Positions 16,247 to 25,548 of a DNA stretch of 62,585 nucleotides are shown here, in pieces; position 1 is the first letter of the stretch, and the number at the start of each line of letters is the position of its first letter. The translations under genes were made by a program, and so were the position numbers. The notes under the pieces are model-generated. The model saw only the letters and a list, made by a program, of their open reading frames with translations, did not search any database and had not been told where the DNA came from. Origin of the DNA: Selenomonadaceae bacterium UBA2897 (GTDB lineage: Bacteria > Bacillota > Negativicutes > Selenomonadales > Selenomonadaceae); NCBI GenBank assembly GCA_002350105.1, contig DEDT01000023.1:5352-67936 (forward strand), in the 5' to 3' direction.

Positions 16247-17035
16247 ATGAAACATACGACGTGCCTGCTGGCAGCGGCCTGTGGCGCTCTCGTCACGGCG
16301 GCGCTGCCAGCGGTGTGCGCAGCCGCAGAGACGCAGCCAGAGGTACAGGTCGAGTTCCGGTACTTCGCACCGAAGGTCAGCGGATCCGTCAAGGGCGATG
16401 ACTATTATACCGCCAGGGATGACTCTAACAAGCTGGATCTCAAGGATGACCTCGGCATCGACAAGGGACATGCCCCAGAGGTACTCGTCCGCTATGGTAA
16501 ATGGCGCATCGACTACATGCACCTCAGCAGCAGCAAGGACGGCTATTATTCTGGCTACCCGATGAGGCACAAGTCACATTTCTATAAGGGAAACTTGGAC
16601 ACCGATTTAGATTTTGACTCGCTCTCTCTGGATTGGCAGCAGGATATCAGCCGTGACGAGCAGCAGCAGGTGTACTGGACGGCGGGACTCCGCTATATGC
16701 GCGAGGCCGCGGACTGTACGGGCGATGTGTATGGCTCCATCAACGACGAGCGCGATACCGACAGCGACAGCGCATCGGGTATCGTGCCGACCGTTGGGAT
16801 TGGCGGCGTTTGGCAGATGGGTTCCAAGGGCTCTCTGCAGGGACGTCTCTCCGGCATGCCTCTCGGCAGCCACGGCCATGTGTTCGACGTGGAGCTGGGC
16901 GGTGTCTACAGCCTGGCGCGCGACTGGCAGATCACAGCCGGTTGGCGGTATCTCAATCTCAAACTCAAGAAGGATGACAAGACAGCTGAATACAAGGGCT
17001 CCGGCCCCTATGTAGGTGTCGCGTACTCCTTTTGA
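16247..17035 (+). CDS. Outer-membrane beta-barrel protein (unassigned)
   Basis: 262 residues. Signal peptide (MKHTTCLLAAACGALVTAAL ... VCAAAE) and then alternating aromatic beta strands ending in GVAYSF. The terminal Phe is typical of BAM-inserted outer-membrane proteins. A small barrel of about 8-10 strands is likely. The start at ATG 16247 has GCAGGA (16234-16239) at the right distance; the frame continues upstream to 16154 without a signal peptide, so that longer reading is rejected. It precedes the autotransporter gene by 141 bases in the same direction. Function is unknown; an OmpW/OprF-like pore or adhesin is possible. Confidence 0.72.
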   Translation: MKHTTCLLAAACGALVTAALPAVCAAAETQPEVQVEFRYFAPKVSGSVKGDDYYTARDDSNKLDLKDDLGIDKGHAPEVLVRYGKWRIDYMHLSSSKDGYYSGYPMRHKSHFYKGNLDTDLDFDSLSLDWQQDISRDEQQQVYWTAGLRYMREAADCTGDVYGSINDERDTDSDSASGIVPTVGIGGVWQMGSKGSLQGRLSGMPLGSHGHVFDVELGGVYSLARDWQITAGWRYLNLKLKKDDKTAEYKGSGPYVGVAYSF

Positions 17036-17176
17036 GGCATAGGGTGCTGTGCCAGGTCGTGGGCCTGCGGGCAGTACCCCAAAGCAGCAGTGTGAAGGGA
17101 CTCCGCATGGATGCACTGTTGTAAAGCTTAATGGTCAGTTCATTCTGGCAATGGTTTCTAGGGAAAGGAAGATTCG

Positions 17177-20100
17177 ATGAATCAGTCATGGAAAGCAAGT
17201 CTTAAAAACAAGAAACTCGCTCTGGTCGTAGCAGGCGCGATGGGCTTCGGCCTCGCGTTCGGCATGACGCCGTCTCAGGCAATGGCCGCGACGACGACGA
17301 TTGAGTCGGCGTCGAATAACCAGTATACGGTTAACGGCAGCACGATGAATTACAAGTCCATGGTTGATGCAGTCAAGGCTGCGGCTGCTGTGGATAATAG
17401 TGAGATCGTTGTCAAGGGTTCCAATGCGGCTACGGCGCTCACGAAGGAAAATCTTACGCTGGGTGCCAATACGGTGCTCAAGGTGACCGGTGCAACGAAC
17501 GATGCAACGATTACGAATGGCACAAAAGCTAGCACGGTTTCCGTTGATGGCACTTCGATTTCGGGCACGGATGTTAATCTGAAATCTGTCGATGTTAAAG
17601 CAACGGGCAAAAAGGCCGATATCAGCCTCTCCGGCAATGTTGGCACGCTGAAGGTTACTGATGGCGTTCTGACGACGTCTGGCACGGGTACGCTGAATGT
17701 CGATACCCTCACGGCAACGGGCACGGATCTCGAAGTGAACAGTGGTACGATTGCTGCGAAGTCGACGACATTGGGCAGTGGTACGGTGCTTTCGACGGCC
17801 AAGGATGCTACGTTGTCTACGGATACGCTGACATTGGAGAGCGGTTCTACGGTTTCTGAAGGTACGACAGTAACGACGGATACCGTTGTCGTCAAGGATA
17901 CTTATGCAACCACCAATTTGACGGTTACGAGCAAGAGCGGCGGCACGGTCACAGTTGATACGTCGTCCCTGTCTGCTGATGCGCAGAAGACCGTCAAGGT
18001 AGCCACGACGGAAGGCACGACGACGACGGTGGCGACGGTCCCAACCAAGGTAGCTATCGGGTATAACGACGGTGCGTACTATGAGGCTAATGCTTCCACG
18101 GGTGAAAAATTCAAGACTGGCATCGCCAAGGCAGATCTCTTAAAGACCATCAATGATGCCTATGCAAATGGCGCTACGACCGTTTCCCTGAACAAGAATA
18201 CGGCCTATGCGCTGTCGGGCAGTGAACTGACAGTACCGGCAGGCAAGACGATTTACCTGCATGATAATGGCAACGAGAACTATGTCTCCGCTACGGCAAA
18301 GACGGATGCGACGGTCAGCGTTGACGGCACGACGGTCAAGGCAGCCAAGGGCGCTGCGGCACCGCAGTTTACGTCCATTACGGTGAGCACGCCGTCCGCC
18401 ACGGTCGTGAATGCCATCGAGGGTGTTACGGCGGATAAGGTCACGGTCAAGAGTGGCACGGTCAAGACGACGGACGTCACGGCGAAGGAGCTCACCATCG
18501 CTGAGGGCGCGGCAGTTGTCGGCACGAATGAGGATACGCCAGCCATCAAGGCGGATAAGGTCACGGTGGCCAGTGCGGATCAGCTGCTCGGCCTCACGGT
18601 GGCACCAGCTACCGAGGGTCAGGCTGTTACGTACGTAAAGGCAAATGGCTCGGACTTCACCCCAGATGAGGTTACGACGCTGAAGAGCGTAGCTGCTGCC
18701 GGCACGGAGCTGAAGGTCAATGGCGTGACGGAGAAAGCGGAGCCGGTGGCTGTTGTTACGGGCAACGCGAAGGATGGCTTTGTCGTCAACGGTGTCAAGA
18801 CGACGGCTGACGGCCTGGCCGCAGCCATCGCCCAGGCCTATGAGACGAAGGATACGGTACAGCTCAATGAGGATGCAGCCCGCGCACTGAGTGGCCAGAG
18901 TATCGCCGTTCCGGCTGGCAAGACGCTGTCGCTGGTGGATAACAATAGCGATACGGTTTCGGCATTGGCATCCGATGACAAGGCGGCTTCCGTCAGCTTC
19001 GATGGGGCTACGCTGAAAACGGCCACGAACGTGAAGAAGATTGTCGTCAACTCGCCGAACAAGGTGATTACGAACGGCGTCACGGGCCTGAGCGTGGATG
19101 AGATTTCTGTCACCAGCGGCACGGTCAAGACAGGCGACTTCACGGCGAAGAAACTCACGCTCACAGGTAACAGCAGCATCGTTGGCATCAACGATGCTAC
19201 GCCGATCATCAGCGCCGATACGGTTGATGTCAGTGATGTCTCGAAGCTCTCTGGTGTTGTACTCAAGGGCGCTTCGGGTGACACGGTCACGGTTACGAAG
19301 AATGGTGAGGGGCTGACGGCTGAGGAGTTCGCTACGGTACGTAAGTCCGTCGATCCGTCTGCCAAGGTAACGGCCACGGTCGATGGCAAGACGGTAACGG
19401 AGTCCGGCCTCAACGGTGTCAAGACGCCGGCAGCAGACGCGGAGAAAGAAGAGCTGGCTGCCATCGAGAAGGCCGCTGCCGATCCGTTCGCTAATGCTCT
19501 GCCGTCCGCCAGCGAGATCGATACGAAGGTTGCCGCTTGGGCAGCTGATGCAAAGGCAGCTGGCGAGGACTTCGACACGGCCAAAGCTAAGCAGGAACTG
19601 CGCAATGCCGTCGTTCAGGCAGCGAAACCGCTCGCCGCTGCTTCCCTTACGGGTGCACGCTCTGGCATGGTTCTCAGCGAGCTCGCTACGCAGAGTGTAA
19701 CGGATCGTACGAGCGATCTGCGCGACGGCGCTCCGGCCTCCGCTGTGGCCAACAAGGCTGGCGAGGAGTCGGTGTGGTTCTCCGTGAAGCATTCCGATAT
19801 GGATGTGGATGACAGCAATGACTATGGCAAGTCCAAAGTCAAACTGACGGCCTACACGCTCGGCTATGATATGCAGACGAGCCCGGAGGACTTCTTCGGC
19901 GTATACATCGGCTCCACGACGGGTCATGCGGACTTCAATGCGCGCGTGAGCGGCCAGATCGATGTCAAGGATGCTGTCCATGGCGGTGTCTATGGCACGC
20001 ATCTGCTGGGCAATGGCCAGTACCTCGACTATCAGCTCGGCGGCAGCACCTTCGACAATAAATATCGTGGCAAGAAGTGGAGCACGAACACGCACGGCGT

Positions 20101-20503
20101 GATGTTCGGCTATGGCCTGAAGACGAAGTCCTCTGACCAGCTCACGGTGAACCCGTACATCCGCTTCAAGTATGATCACATCAGCGTAGGTGATGCTGAG
20201 TTTGCCAATAAGGTTACCTCCGACGCGGTGAATGCATGGTCCACGAAGCTCGGTGTGAACTTCCAGTACACGAGCGGTCTCTATGCAGGCTTGGCCTACA
20301 GCCGCGGCCTGTCCGGCAGCTACGACACCTATGTGAACGGCGTCGCGATGCCGACGAGCGACTTCGACGCGAACGTGTTCTACCTGAACCTCGGCTATCG
20401 CGGCTGGATCAGCCCGACGACGGAGTTCAACGTCAACGCAGAGAAGACGTTCTGCGACTACGACGGCTGGTCCGCTCTCGGTCGCTTCGATTTCCACTTC
20501 TAA
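17177..20503 (+). CDS. Type V autotransporter with duplicated passenger repeats
   Basis: 1108 residues. The signal region MNQSWKASLKNKKLALVVAG...SQAMA is followed by a Thr/Val/Ser-rich beta-rich passenger. Two long repeats of about 245 residues (from about 290 and 534) share VPAGKTIYL/VPAGKTLSL and GTVKTTDVTAKELTI/GTVKTGDFTAKKLTL. An alpha-helical linker follows, then a C-terminal autotransporter beta-domain from about residue 855 (EESVWFSVKHSDMDV ... YTLGYDMQTSPEDFFGVYIGS) ending LGRFDFHF with terminal Phe. Probably a surface adhesin translocated by its own barrel and BAM. GGAAAGGA precedes the ATG. Codon usage is less GC-rich than the neighbours in the passenger part. Confidence 0.9.
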   Translation: MNQSWKASLKNKKLALVVAGAMGFGLAFGMTPSQAMAATTTIESASNNQYTVNGSTMNYKSMVDAVKAAAAVDNSEIVVKGSNAATALTKENLTLGANTVLKVTGATNDATITNGTKASTVSVDGTSISGTDVNLKSVDVKATGKKADISLSGNVGTLKVTDGVLTTSGTGTLNVDTLTATGTDLEVNSGTIAAKSTTLGSGTVLSTAKDATLSTDTLTLESGSTVSEGTTVTTDTVVVKDTYATTNLTVTSKSGGTVTVDTSSLSADAQKTVKVATTEGTTTTVATVPTKVAIGYNDGAYYEANASTGEKFKTGIAKADLLKTINDAYANGATTVSLNKNTAYALSGSELTVPAGKTIYLHDNGNENYVSATAKTDATVSVDGTTVKAAKGAAAPQFTSITVSTPSATVVNAIEGVTADKVTVKSGTVKTTDVTAKELTIAEGAAVVGTNEDTPAIKADKVTVASADQLLGLTVAPATEGQAVTYVKANGSDFTPDEVTTLKSVAAAGTELKVNGVTEKAEPVAVVTGNAKDGFVVNGVKTTADGLAAAIAQAYETKDTVQLNEDAARALSGQSIAVPAGKTLSLVDNNSDTVSALASDDKAASVSFDGATLKTATNVKKIVVNSPNKVITNGVTGLSVDEISVTSGTVKTGDFTAKKLTLTGNSSIVGINDATPIISADTVDVSDVSKLSGVVLKGASGDTVTVTKNGEGLTAEEFATVRKSVDPSAKVTATVDGKTVTESGLNGVKTPAADAEKEELAAIEKAAADPFANALPSASEIDTKVAAWAADAKAAGEDFDTAKAKQELRNAVVQAAKPLAAASLTGARSGMVLSELATQSVTDRTSDLRDGAPASAVANKAGEESVWFSVKHSDMDVDDSNDYGKSKVKLTAYTLGYDMQTSPEDFFGVYIGSTTGHADFNARVSGQIDVKDAVHGGVYGTHLLGNGQYLDYQLGGSTFDNKYRGKKWSTNTHGVMFGYGLKTKSSDQLTVNPYIRFKYDHISVGDAEFANKVTSDAVNAWSTKLGVNFQYTSGLYAGLAYSRGLSGSYDTYVNGVAMPTSDFDANVFYLNLGYRGWISPTTEFNVNAEKTFCDYDGWSALGRFDFHF

Positions 20504-20537
20504 TTTCATAGATTGTTCCCTGTGGATTTTCCTTAGC

Positions 20538-20574
20538 AAGAGGGATGCTGCACGTTGGCGCGGCATCCCTTTTG
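20538..20574 (+). terminator. Terminator after the autotransporter
   Basis: AGGGATGCTGC (20541) pairs with GCGGCATCCCT (20560-20570), followed by TTTT. Confidence 0.82.
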
Positions 20575-20596
20575 TGCTATATTGAAACGGGTGATA

Positions 20597-21265
20597 ATGA
20601 TGAAATACATGGGGCTGATGGTAAGGGCGTTTCTTTGTTGCTTATGTTTGACTGTGGGGCTGCAGCATCGACTTTTTGCCGCAGGGCAGCCAGCGGGGTA
20701 TGAGCTGGCGTTGCGGCGGGAATTCGGGGCGGTGGCGCTGTCACCTGCGGAGCAGGAGACGGAGGCGGCGCTGCGGGCGCAGGTGACGGCGCTGGCCGAG
20801 GCGGCGGGAGTGCCGCAGCCGCTGGTGATCCTGGCGCTGCGGGAGCAGGTGAATGCCTACGCTCTGCCAGGGGCGGTGGTGATGACGCGCGGCATGACGG
20901 CGCTCATCACGGCACCTGCGGAGCGCGCTACGCTGCTCGCACACGAGATCGGCCATCTAGTGCTGGGGCATCCGGAGCTCGCCATGCGGCGCAGCCGCCA
21001 CTCGCAGTATTTCCTGCAGCGCATGCGCCGTGCCGCGCGCAGGCAGGACACGCAGGAGGCCGCACGCCTCTATGTGCAGGCGGCCTGCAGCGGCGAGATC
21101 GGCCTCGCCGAGGAGCGCGCCGCCGACATCTGGGCGGCCAATCTCCTGCGTAGTCAGGGGTACAAGGGTACTGCCACGGTATGGCAGCATCTGCAGCAGG
21201 CGGGTATCCACAGCGGTGCGAACCATCCAGAATATCAGGAGCGGATCCGCATTTTTCAACCTTGA
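20597..21265 (+). CDS. Exported M48-family metallopeptidase
   Basis: 222 residues. A hydrophobic signal segment (VRAFLCCLCLTVGLQ) is followed by the zinc motif HEIGH (His116, Glu117, His120) in LLAHEIGHLVLGHPELAM and the third-ligand region EIGLAEERAADIWAANLL. It resembles periplasmic BepA/YfgC- or LoiP-like M48 peptidases that act on outer-membrane proteins, but is short and has no TPR repeats. Starts 20591 (GTG), 20597 and 20600 are all in frame; none has a strong Shine-Dalgarno. Placement just after a large autotransporter is compatible with envelope quality control (inference). Confidence 0.85.
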   Translation: MMKYMGLMVRAFLCCLCLTVGLQHRLFAAGQPAGYELALRREFGAVALSPAEQETEAALRAQVTALAEAAGVPQPLVILALREQVNAYALPGAVVMTRGMTALITAPAERATLLAHEIGHLVLGHPELAMRRSRHSQYFLQRMRRAARRQDTQEAARLYVQAACSGEIGLAEERAADIWAANLLRSQGYKGTATVWQHLQQAGIHSGANHPEYQERIRIFQP

Positions 21266-21412
21266 GATTTTGCCCCGCTGATTTTCTCCTGCGGTCATAT
21301 CGTCGTGTATGCATTGGTACGTAATGCTAACGAACACCTTTTCGGGTGTACCCTCGGCTGTCATTTCGTGCTACAATAGGAAGGTATATTGGAATAAAGA
21401 GAGGGCAGGCTT

Positions 21413-22096
21413 ATGTGGGTTTACTTTCTGCTGGCGGTTATTGCCGGCCTGTTGATCCTGCTGCATCACTATATGCCGCGCAAGAAGATCTTCTGGGGCT
21501 TTATGGCTGTGCTGGTGCTCGCGGGGGCGGCCTCGTGGCATTGGGCACCGCGGCCGGCACCTGAGCCGCAGCCGCTGACGGCGGAGGAGCGGGACAGCAT
21601 CAACGCGCAGCAACAGCTTTTTGCGGATTGGTACGCGGACTACCAGCGCGACGTCGAGCGGCTCGACCATAACTGGCGCCGCTACCATGACGTATTGGAG
21701 AATTTCAAGGAGGACAACATCAGCATCCAGACGGCCTACGTGCGGCTCACGCAGCTGGAGAAGGACAGCGGGGAGCTCAGGCAGCGCATCGCGCAGCACA
21801 AGCCGCCGCGCGAGCTCAGCGACGCGAACTATGACCTCGTGACGGGCATCTATGACAAGACGAACGCCTATGCAGAGGCACAGTACCGCACGATCGCGCT
21901 CTCCAAGGCGGCGGCGGACCCCGCCCATCTGCATAGCAAGGAGCAGGAGGAGCAGAGCCGCACGCTGCAGTCCATCATGAACCGCGAGATGCCCGCGGGA
22001 CTCTTTATCGCGGATGAAGTCGGTGCTTTGCGGGACAACTTAACGATCCCGCAGGATGACGCTGACGCACAGGATGTACAAGATACGAACAGGTGA
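21413..22096 (+). CDS. Membrane-anchored coiled-coil protein of unknown function
   Basis: 227 residues. Two N-terminal hydrophobic helices (FLLAVIAGLLILLHHY and FWGFMAVLVLAGAASWHW) with MPRKK between, then a long polar, Glu/Gln-rich helical region (about 60-225) likely to form a coiled coil in the cytoplasm or periplasm. I do not recognise a named family. Its stop overlaps the start of the downstream ABC transporter (GTGA), so the two are translationally coupled and probably work together. A promoter-like TGCTACAAT lies about 35 bases before the start. Confidence 0.65.
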   Translation: MWVYFLLAVIAGLLILLHHYMPRKKIFWGFMAVLVLAGAASWHWAPRPAPEPQPLTAEERDSINAQQQLFADWYADYQRDVERLDHNWRRYHDVLENFKEDNISIQTAYVRLTQLEKDSGELRQRIAQHKPPRELSDANYDLVTGIYDKTNAYAEAQYRTIALSKAAADPAHLHSKEQEEQSRTLQSIMNREMPAGLFIADEVGALRDNLTIPQDDADAQDVQDTNR

Positions 22097-23820
22097 TATT
22101 TTTGCAGACGAGAAAATTCTTTCATACCTTTTGGTCACTCTTCAAGGGCTACTGGAACTCGGAGCACAAATGGCGCGCCCGCGGCCTGCTGGCCGTCGTC
22201 ATCGCGCTGAACTTCGCGGCCGTATATCTGCTCGTGCAGATCAACAGCTGGTACAACGTGTTCTACAACGCACTGCAGAACTACGATAAGGGGAGCTTCT
22301 GGCCGCTCGTGGGCCAGTTCACGGCGCTGGCCTTCATCTATATCATCATTGCGGTCTACGCCATTTACCTGCGTCAGATGCTGCAGATCAAATGGCGCGT
22401 CTGGATGACGGACCAGTACCTCGGCCGCTGGCTGCGGGGGCAGACCTACTACCGCCTGCAGGTGCTCGGCAGTGACACGGATAACCCGGATCAGCGTATC
22501 AGTGAGGATATCAACCAGTTCGTGAACCTCTCGCTGCAGCTGCTCGTGGGCTTCCTGAAGCAACTCACGACGCTCGGCGCCTTCAGCGTCGTGCTCTGGA
22601 ACCTCTCGGGGGCCTTCACGGTGCCTATCGGCAGCCATGAGTTTGTAATCTACGGCTACATGTTCTGGTTCTCGCTCGCATACTCCATCATCGGCACGGT
22701 ACTCGCGCATCTCGTGGGCCGCAAGCTCATCCGTCTCGACTTCGACCAGCAGCGCTACGAGGCCGATTTCCGTTTCAACATGATGCGCGTGCGGGAGAAC
22801 AGCGAGAGCATCGCCTTCTATCGCGGCGAGGTGCCGGAGCGGCGTGGCTTCCAGCAGCGCTTTGCCCAGGTCGTGCAGAACTTCTGGCAGCTCATGCGCC
22901 GGACGAAACTCCTGAACTTCTACGTCAACGGCTACGGTCAGCTCGCCATCATCGTGCCGCTGGTGCTCGCCGCGCCAAACTACTTCAGCGGCGCCATGGC
23001 CCTGGGCGGCCTCATGCAGACCGTCTCGGCCTTTGGTCGCGTGCAGGACGCACTCTCCTATTTCGTCGATTCCTACGATACCATCGCACAGCTGGCCGCT
23101 GTCATCCATCGACTCGCGGGCTTCACGGAGCATATGGAGCAGGTGGGCGAGGTCGAGAACGGCGTGCAGCATGAGGAAGAGGCCACGGCGGAGCTCGCGC
23201 TCACGGATCTCTCCGTGGCCCTGCCCGATGGCCGCACGCTGCTCACGGATCTCTCCGTGGCGCTGCCCGCAGGCAGCCGCGTGCTCGTGACGGGCGCTTC
23301 GGGCTGTGGCAAGAGCACGCTCCTGCGCACGCTCGCGGGTATCTGGCCCTTCGGCAAGGGGCGCGTCACGCTGCCGCAGGGGAGCCGCGTGCTTTTCCTG
23401 CCCCAGCGGCCCTACCTGCCGCTCGGCAGCCTGCGCGGCGTGCTGAACTATCCGCAGGCGGCGGGCAGCACGGATGAGGCGCTCGTGGCCGCGCTGGAGG
23501 CCGTGGGCCTGCCACAGCTTGCGCAGGCGCTCGACCGCGTGGATGATTGGAGCCGGATCCTCTCCCTCGGCGAGCAGCAGCGCCTGGCCTTCGCCCGCGT
23601 GCTGCTCGTGCGCCCGCAGTGGCTCTTCCTCGATGAGGCTACCTCAGCCCTCGACGAGCCGCGCGAGCAGGCGATGTACGAGCTCCTGCGGCGCGAGCTG
23701 CCGGAACTGAGCATCGTGAGCGTCGGCCACCGCTCGACGCTCTTCGCCCAGCACACGCAGGAACTGCATCTCGACGGCAAGGGCAGCTGGCAGCTGCGCC
23801 CCGTGACGGCTGCGGATTGA
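22093..23820 (+). CDS. SbmA/BacA-YddA-type ABC transporter (fused permease-ATPase)
   Basis: 575 residues. The N-terminal SbmA/BacA-like membrane domain (NSWYNVFYNALQNYDKGSFW, TDNPDQRISEDI, about residues 1-310) is fused to an ABC ATPase with Walker A GASGCGKST (about 402-410), signature LSLGEQQRLAFARV (about 490-503) and Walker B WLFLDEATSALDE (about 510-522). YddA/ABCD-family proteins are homodimeric; substrates proposed for relatives are peptides, cobalamin or fatty acyl-CoA. GTG 22093 overlaps the upstream stop by 4 bases. A terminator follows after 26 bases. Confidence 0.9.
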   Translation: MIFLQTRKFFHTFWSLFKGYWNSEHKWRARGLLAVVIALNFAAVYLLVQINSWYNVFYNALQNYDKGSFWPLVGQFTALAFIYIIIAVYAIYLRQMLQIKWRVWMTDQYLGRWLRGQTYYRLQVLGSDTDNPDQRISEDINQFVNLSLQLLVGFLKQLTTLGAFSVVLWNLSGAFTVPIGSHEFVIYGYMFWFSLAYSIIGTVLAHLVGRKLIRLDFDQQRYEADFRFNMMRVRENSESIAFYRGEVPERRGFQQRFAQVVQNFWQLMRRTKLLNFYVNGYGQLAIIVPLVLAAPNYFSGAMALGGLMQTVSAFGRVQDALSYFVDSYDTIAQLAAVIHRLAGFTEHMEQVGEVENGVQHEEEATAELALTDLSVALPDGRTLLTDLSVALPAGSRVLVTGASGCGKSTLLRTLAGIWPFGKGRVTLPQGSRVLFLPQRPYLPLGSLRGVLNYPQAAGSTDEALVAALEAVGLPQLAQALDRVDDWSRILSLGEQQRLAFARVLLVRPQWLFLDEATSALDEPREQAMYELLRRELPELSIVSVGHRSTLFAQHTQELHLDGKGSWQLRPVTAAD

Positions 23821-23846
23821 AGCCAATAGCATAAGGGTATACGATG

Positions 23847-23880
23847 ATACACCTCCGTTAGCCGAGAGGTGTATTTTTTT
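23847..23880 (+). terminator. Terminator after the SbmA/YddA-type transporter
   Basis: ATACACCTC / GAGGTGTAT stem with a T tail of seven. Confidence 0.88.
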
Positions 23881-23961
23881 GCCCGTTTGCAGGTCTATTT
23901 GAAGAAATATAGGATGATCTGCTTTTGCCCCCAACAAAACAAAGAAAATAACAGAAAATAC

Positions 23962-23990
23962 TTGTAAATTTATGTCTGATATTGTATGAT
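23962..23990 (+). promoter_or_regulatory. Promoter of the rhamnose operon
   Basis: TTGTAA (23962-23967), 17-base spacer, TATGAT (23985-23990). It lies 77 bases before rhaB in an AT-rich stretch. No clear operator was recognised. Confidence 0.55.
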
Positions 23991-24066
23991 AAGACTACAA
24001 GATAAAACATATTCAAAGAAAAACACACAATTACGACCGAAAAAAGAGACAGAAAAGGTGACAGGC

Positions 24067-25485
24067 ATGTCAGAGAAAAAATACTACTTAGCCATCGACA
24101 TCGGCGCTTCGAGCGGCCGCCACATCCTGGGCTGGCTCGAGAACGGTAAGATCCGCCTGGAGGAAATTTACCGTTTCGAGAACAAGCTCGTGAAGCGGAA
24201 CGGCCACCTCTGCTGGGACATGGATCATCTCTTCCACGAGGTTGTGGCGGGCATGAAGGAGTGCAAGCGTCTGGACCGCATTCCGTACAGCATGGGCATC
24301 GACACCTGGGGCGTCGACTTCGTGCTGCTCGATGCGGGCGGCAGCGTGCTCGGCAACACGGTGGCCTACCGCGACAGCCGCACGCAGGGCATGGACGAGG
24401 AGGTCTACAAGGTCATCCCTGAGGCGGAGCTCTACCACCGCAACGGTATCCAGAAACAGCTCTTCAACTCCATCTACCAGCTCATGGCCATCAAAAAAGA
24501 GACGCCAGAGGTGCTGGAGCGGGCGAGCCGCTTCCTCATGGTGCCGGAGTACCTGAACTACCTGCTCACGGGCGAGCAGAAGAATGAGTATACCAATGCG
24601 ACGACGGCGCAGCTGGTCAATGCAGAGACACAGGACTGGGACTACGAGCTGATGAAAAAGCTGGGCATCCCCACGGAAATCTTCGGCGCGCTCAATATGC
24701 CGAAGACGGTGGTCGGCCCGCTGACGGAGGCCATCGCGGCGCGCGTGGGCTTCCAGACGACGGTGGTGCTGCCCGCCACTCACGATACGGGCTCGGCGGT
24801 CATGGCCGTGCCGACGACGTCGGACGACAGCATCTACCTGAGCTCTGGTACCTGGTCGCTCATGGGCATCGAGCGGTTGATTCCAGACTGCACCGAAGAG
24901 AGCCGCAAACATAACTTCACCAACGAGGGCGGCTATCATCACCGTTACCGCTACCTGAAGAACATCATGGGCCTTTGGATGATGCAGAATCTGCGCCGCG
25001 AGTTCCGCCATAAGTACACCTTCGAGGAGCTCTACCAGCTGGCCTACATTGCCCGCTACTTCACCTCGACAGTCAACGTCAATGATTCGTGCTTTCTCGC
25101 ACCGGACAGCATGCGCCAGGCGCTCAAAGCTTACTGCGCCCGCACGAATCAGGAGGTGCCGGAGACCGAGGGCGAGCTGCTCTACTGCGTCTACCGCAGC
25201 CTCGCAAAATGCTACGCGGAGACGGTGGCGGAGATCGAGGAGGTCACGGGCCGCAACTACGACACGATTCACGTGGTCGGCGGCGGCTGCCAGGACAAGT
25301 TCCTCAACAACATGCTCGCCAAGGCCACGGGCAAGAAAGTCTTCGCCGGCCCAGTCGAGGCCACGGCCATCGGCAACCTCATGGCGCAGATGCTGCGCGA
25401 CGAGGTCTTCGCTGATCTGAACGAGGCGCGCCGCGCGGTGGCCAAATCCTTTGATGTCAAACAGGTTGAAGAGATCAAATACTGA
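24067..25485 (+). CDS. rhaB: Rhamnulokinase RhaB
   Basis: FGGY-family sugar kinase, 472 residues, phosphorylating L-rhamnulose at C1. The N-terminal phosphate-1 motif YYLAIDIGASSGRHILG contains the Gly-Ala-Ser-Ser typical of RhaB. Substrate and ATP regions include DTWGVDFVLLD, SSGTWSLMGIE and VVGGGCQDKFLNNMLA. ATG 24067 is chosen over an upstream in-frame ATG (23986), which overlaps the promoter. First gene of rhaB-rhaA-rhaD-rhaM in the same direction. No uptake gene follows directly. Confidence 0.95.
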   Translation: MSEKKYYLAIDIGASSGRHILGWLENGKIRLEEIYRFENKLVKRNGHLCWDMDHLFHEVVAGMKECKRLDRIPYSMGIDTWGVDFVLLDAGGSVLGNTVAYRDSRTQGMDEEVYKVIPEAELYHRNGIQKQLFNSIYQLMAIKKETPEVLERASRFLMVPEYLNYLLTGEQKNEYTNATTAQLVNAETQDWDYELMKKLGIPTEIFGALNMPKTVVGPLTEAIAARVGFQTTVVLPATHDTGSAVMAVPTTSDDSIYLSSGTWSLMGIERLIPDCTEESRKHNFTNEGGYHHRYRYLKNIMGLWMMQNLRREFRHKYTFEELYQLAYIARYFTSTVNVNDSCFLAPDSMRQALKAYCARTNQEVPETEGELLYCVYRSLAKCYAETVAEIEEVTGRNYDTIHVVGGGCQDKFLNNMLAKATGKKVFAGPVEATAIGNLMAQMLRDEVFADLNEARRAVAKSFDVKQVEEIKY

Positions 25486-25548
25486 ACTGCCTGCCTGTTA
25501 ACACCATAACTAAACAAAGTTACCATTCATTTTATGGAGGGAATCAAT

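Noticed and set aside
17500..19450. Repeat pattern that might suggest a CRISPR array
   Set aside because: The repeats are long, diverged, in frame and encode passenger protein; there is no short constant repeat with unique spacers.
18140..20566. 808-residue minus-strand open frame opposite the autotransporter gene
   Set aside because: It mirrors the codon bias and repeats of the plus-strand gene, has no signal, domain or Shine-Dalgarno, and the plus-strand product has clear autotransporter features.
23986..24066. N-terminal extension of RhaB by 27 residues
   Set aside because: It begins in the -10 box of the promoter and is Lys/Thr-rich, unlike RhaB proteins.
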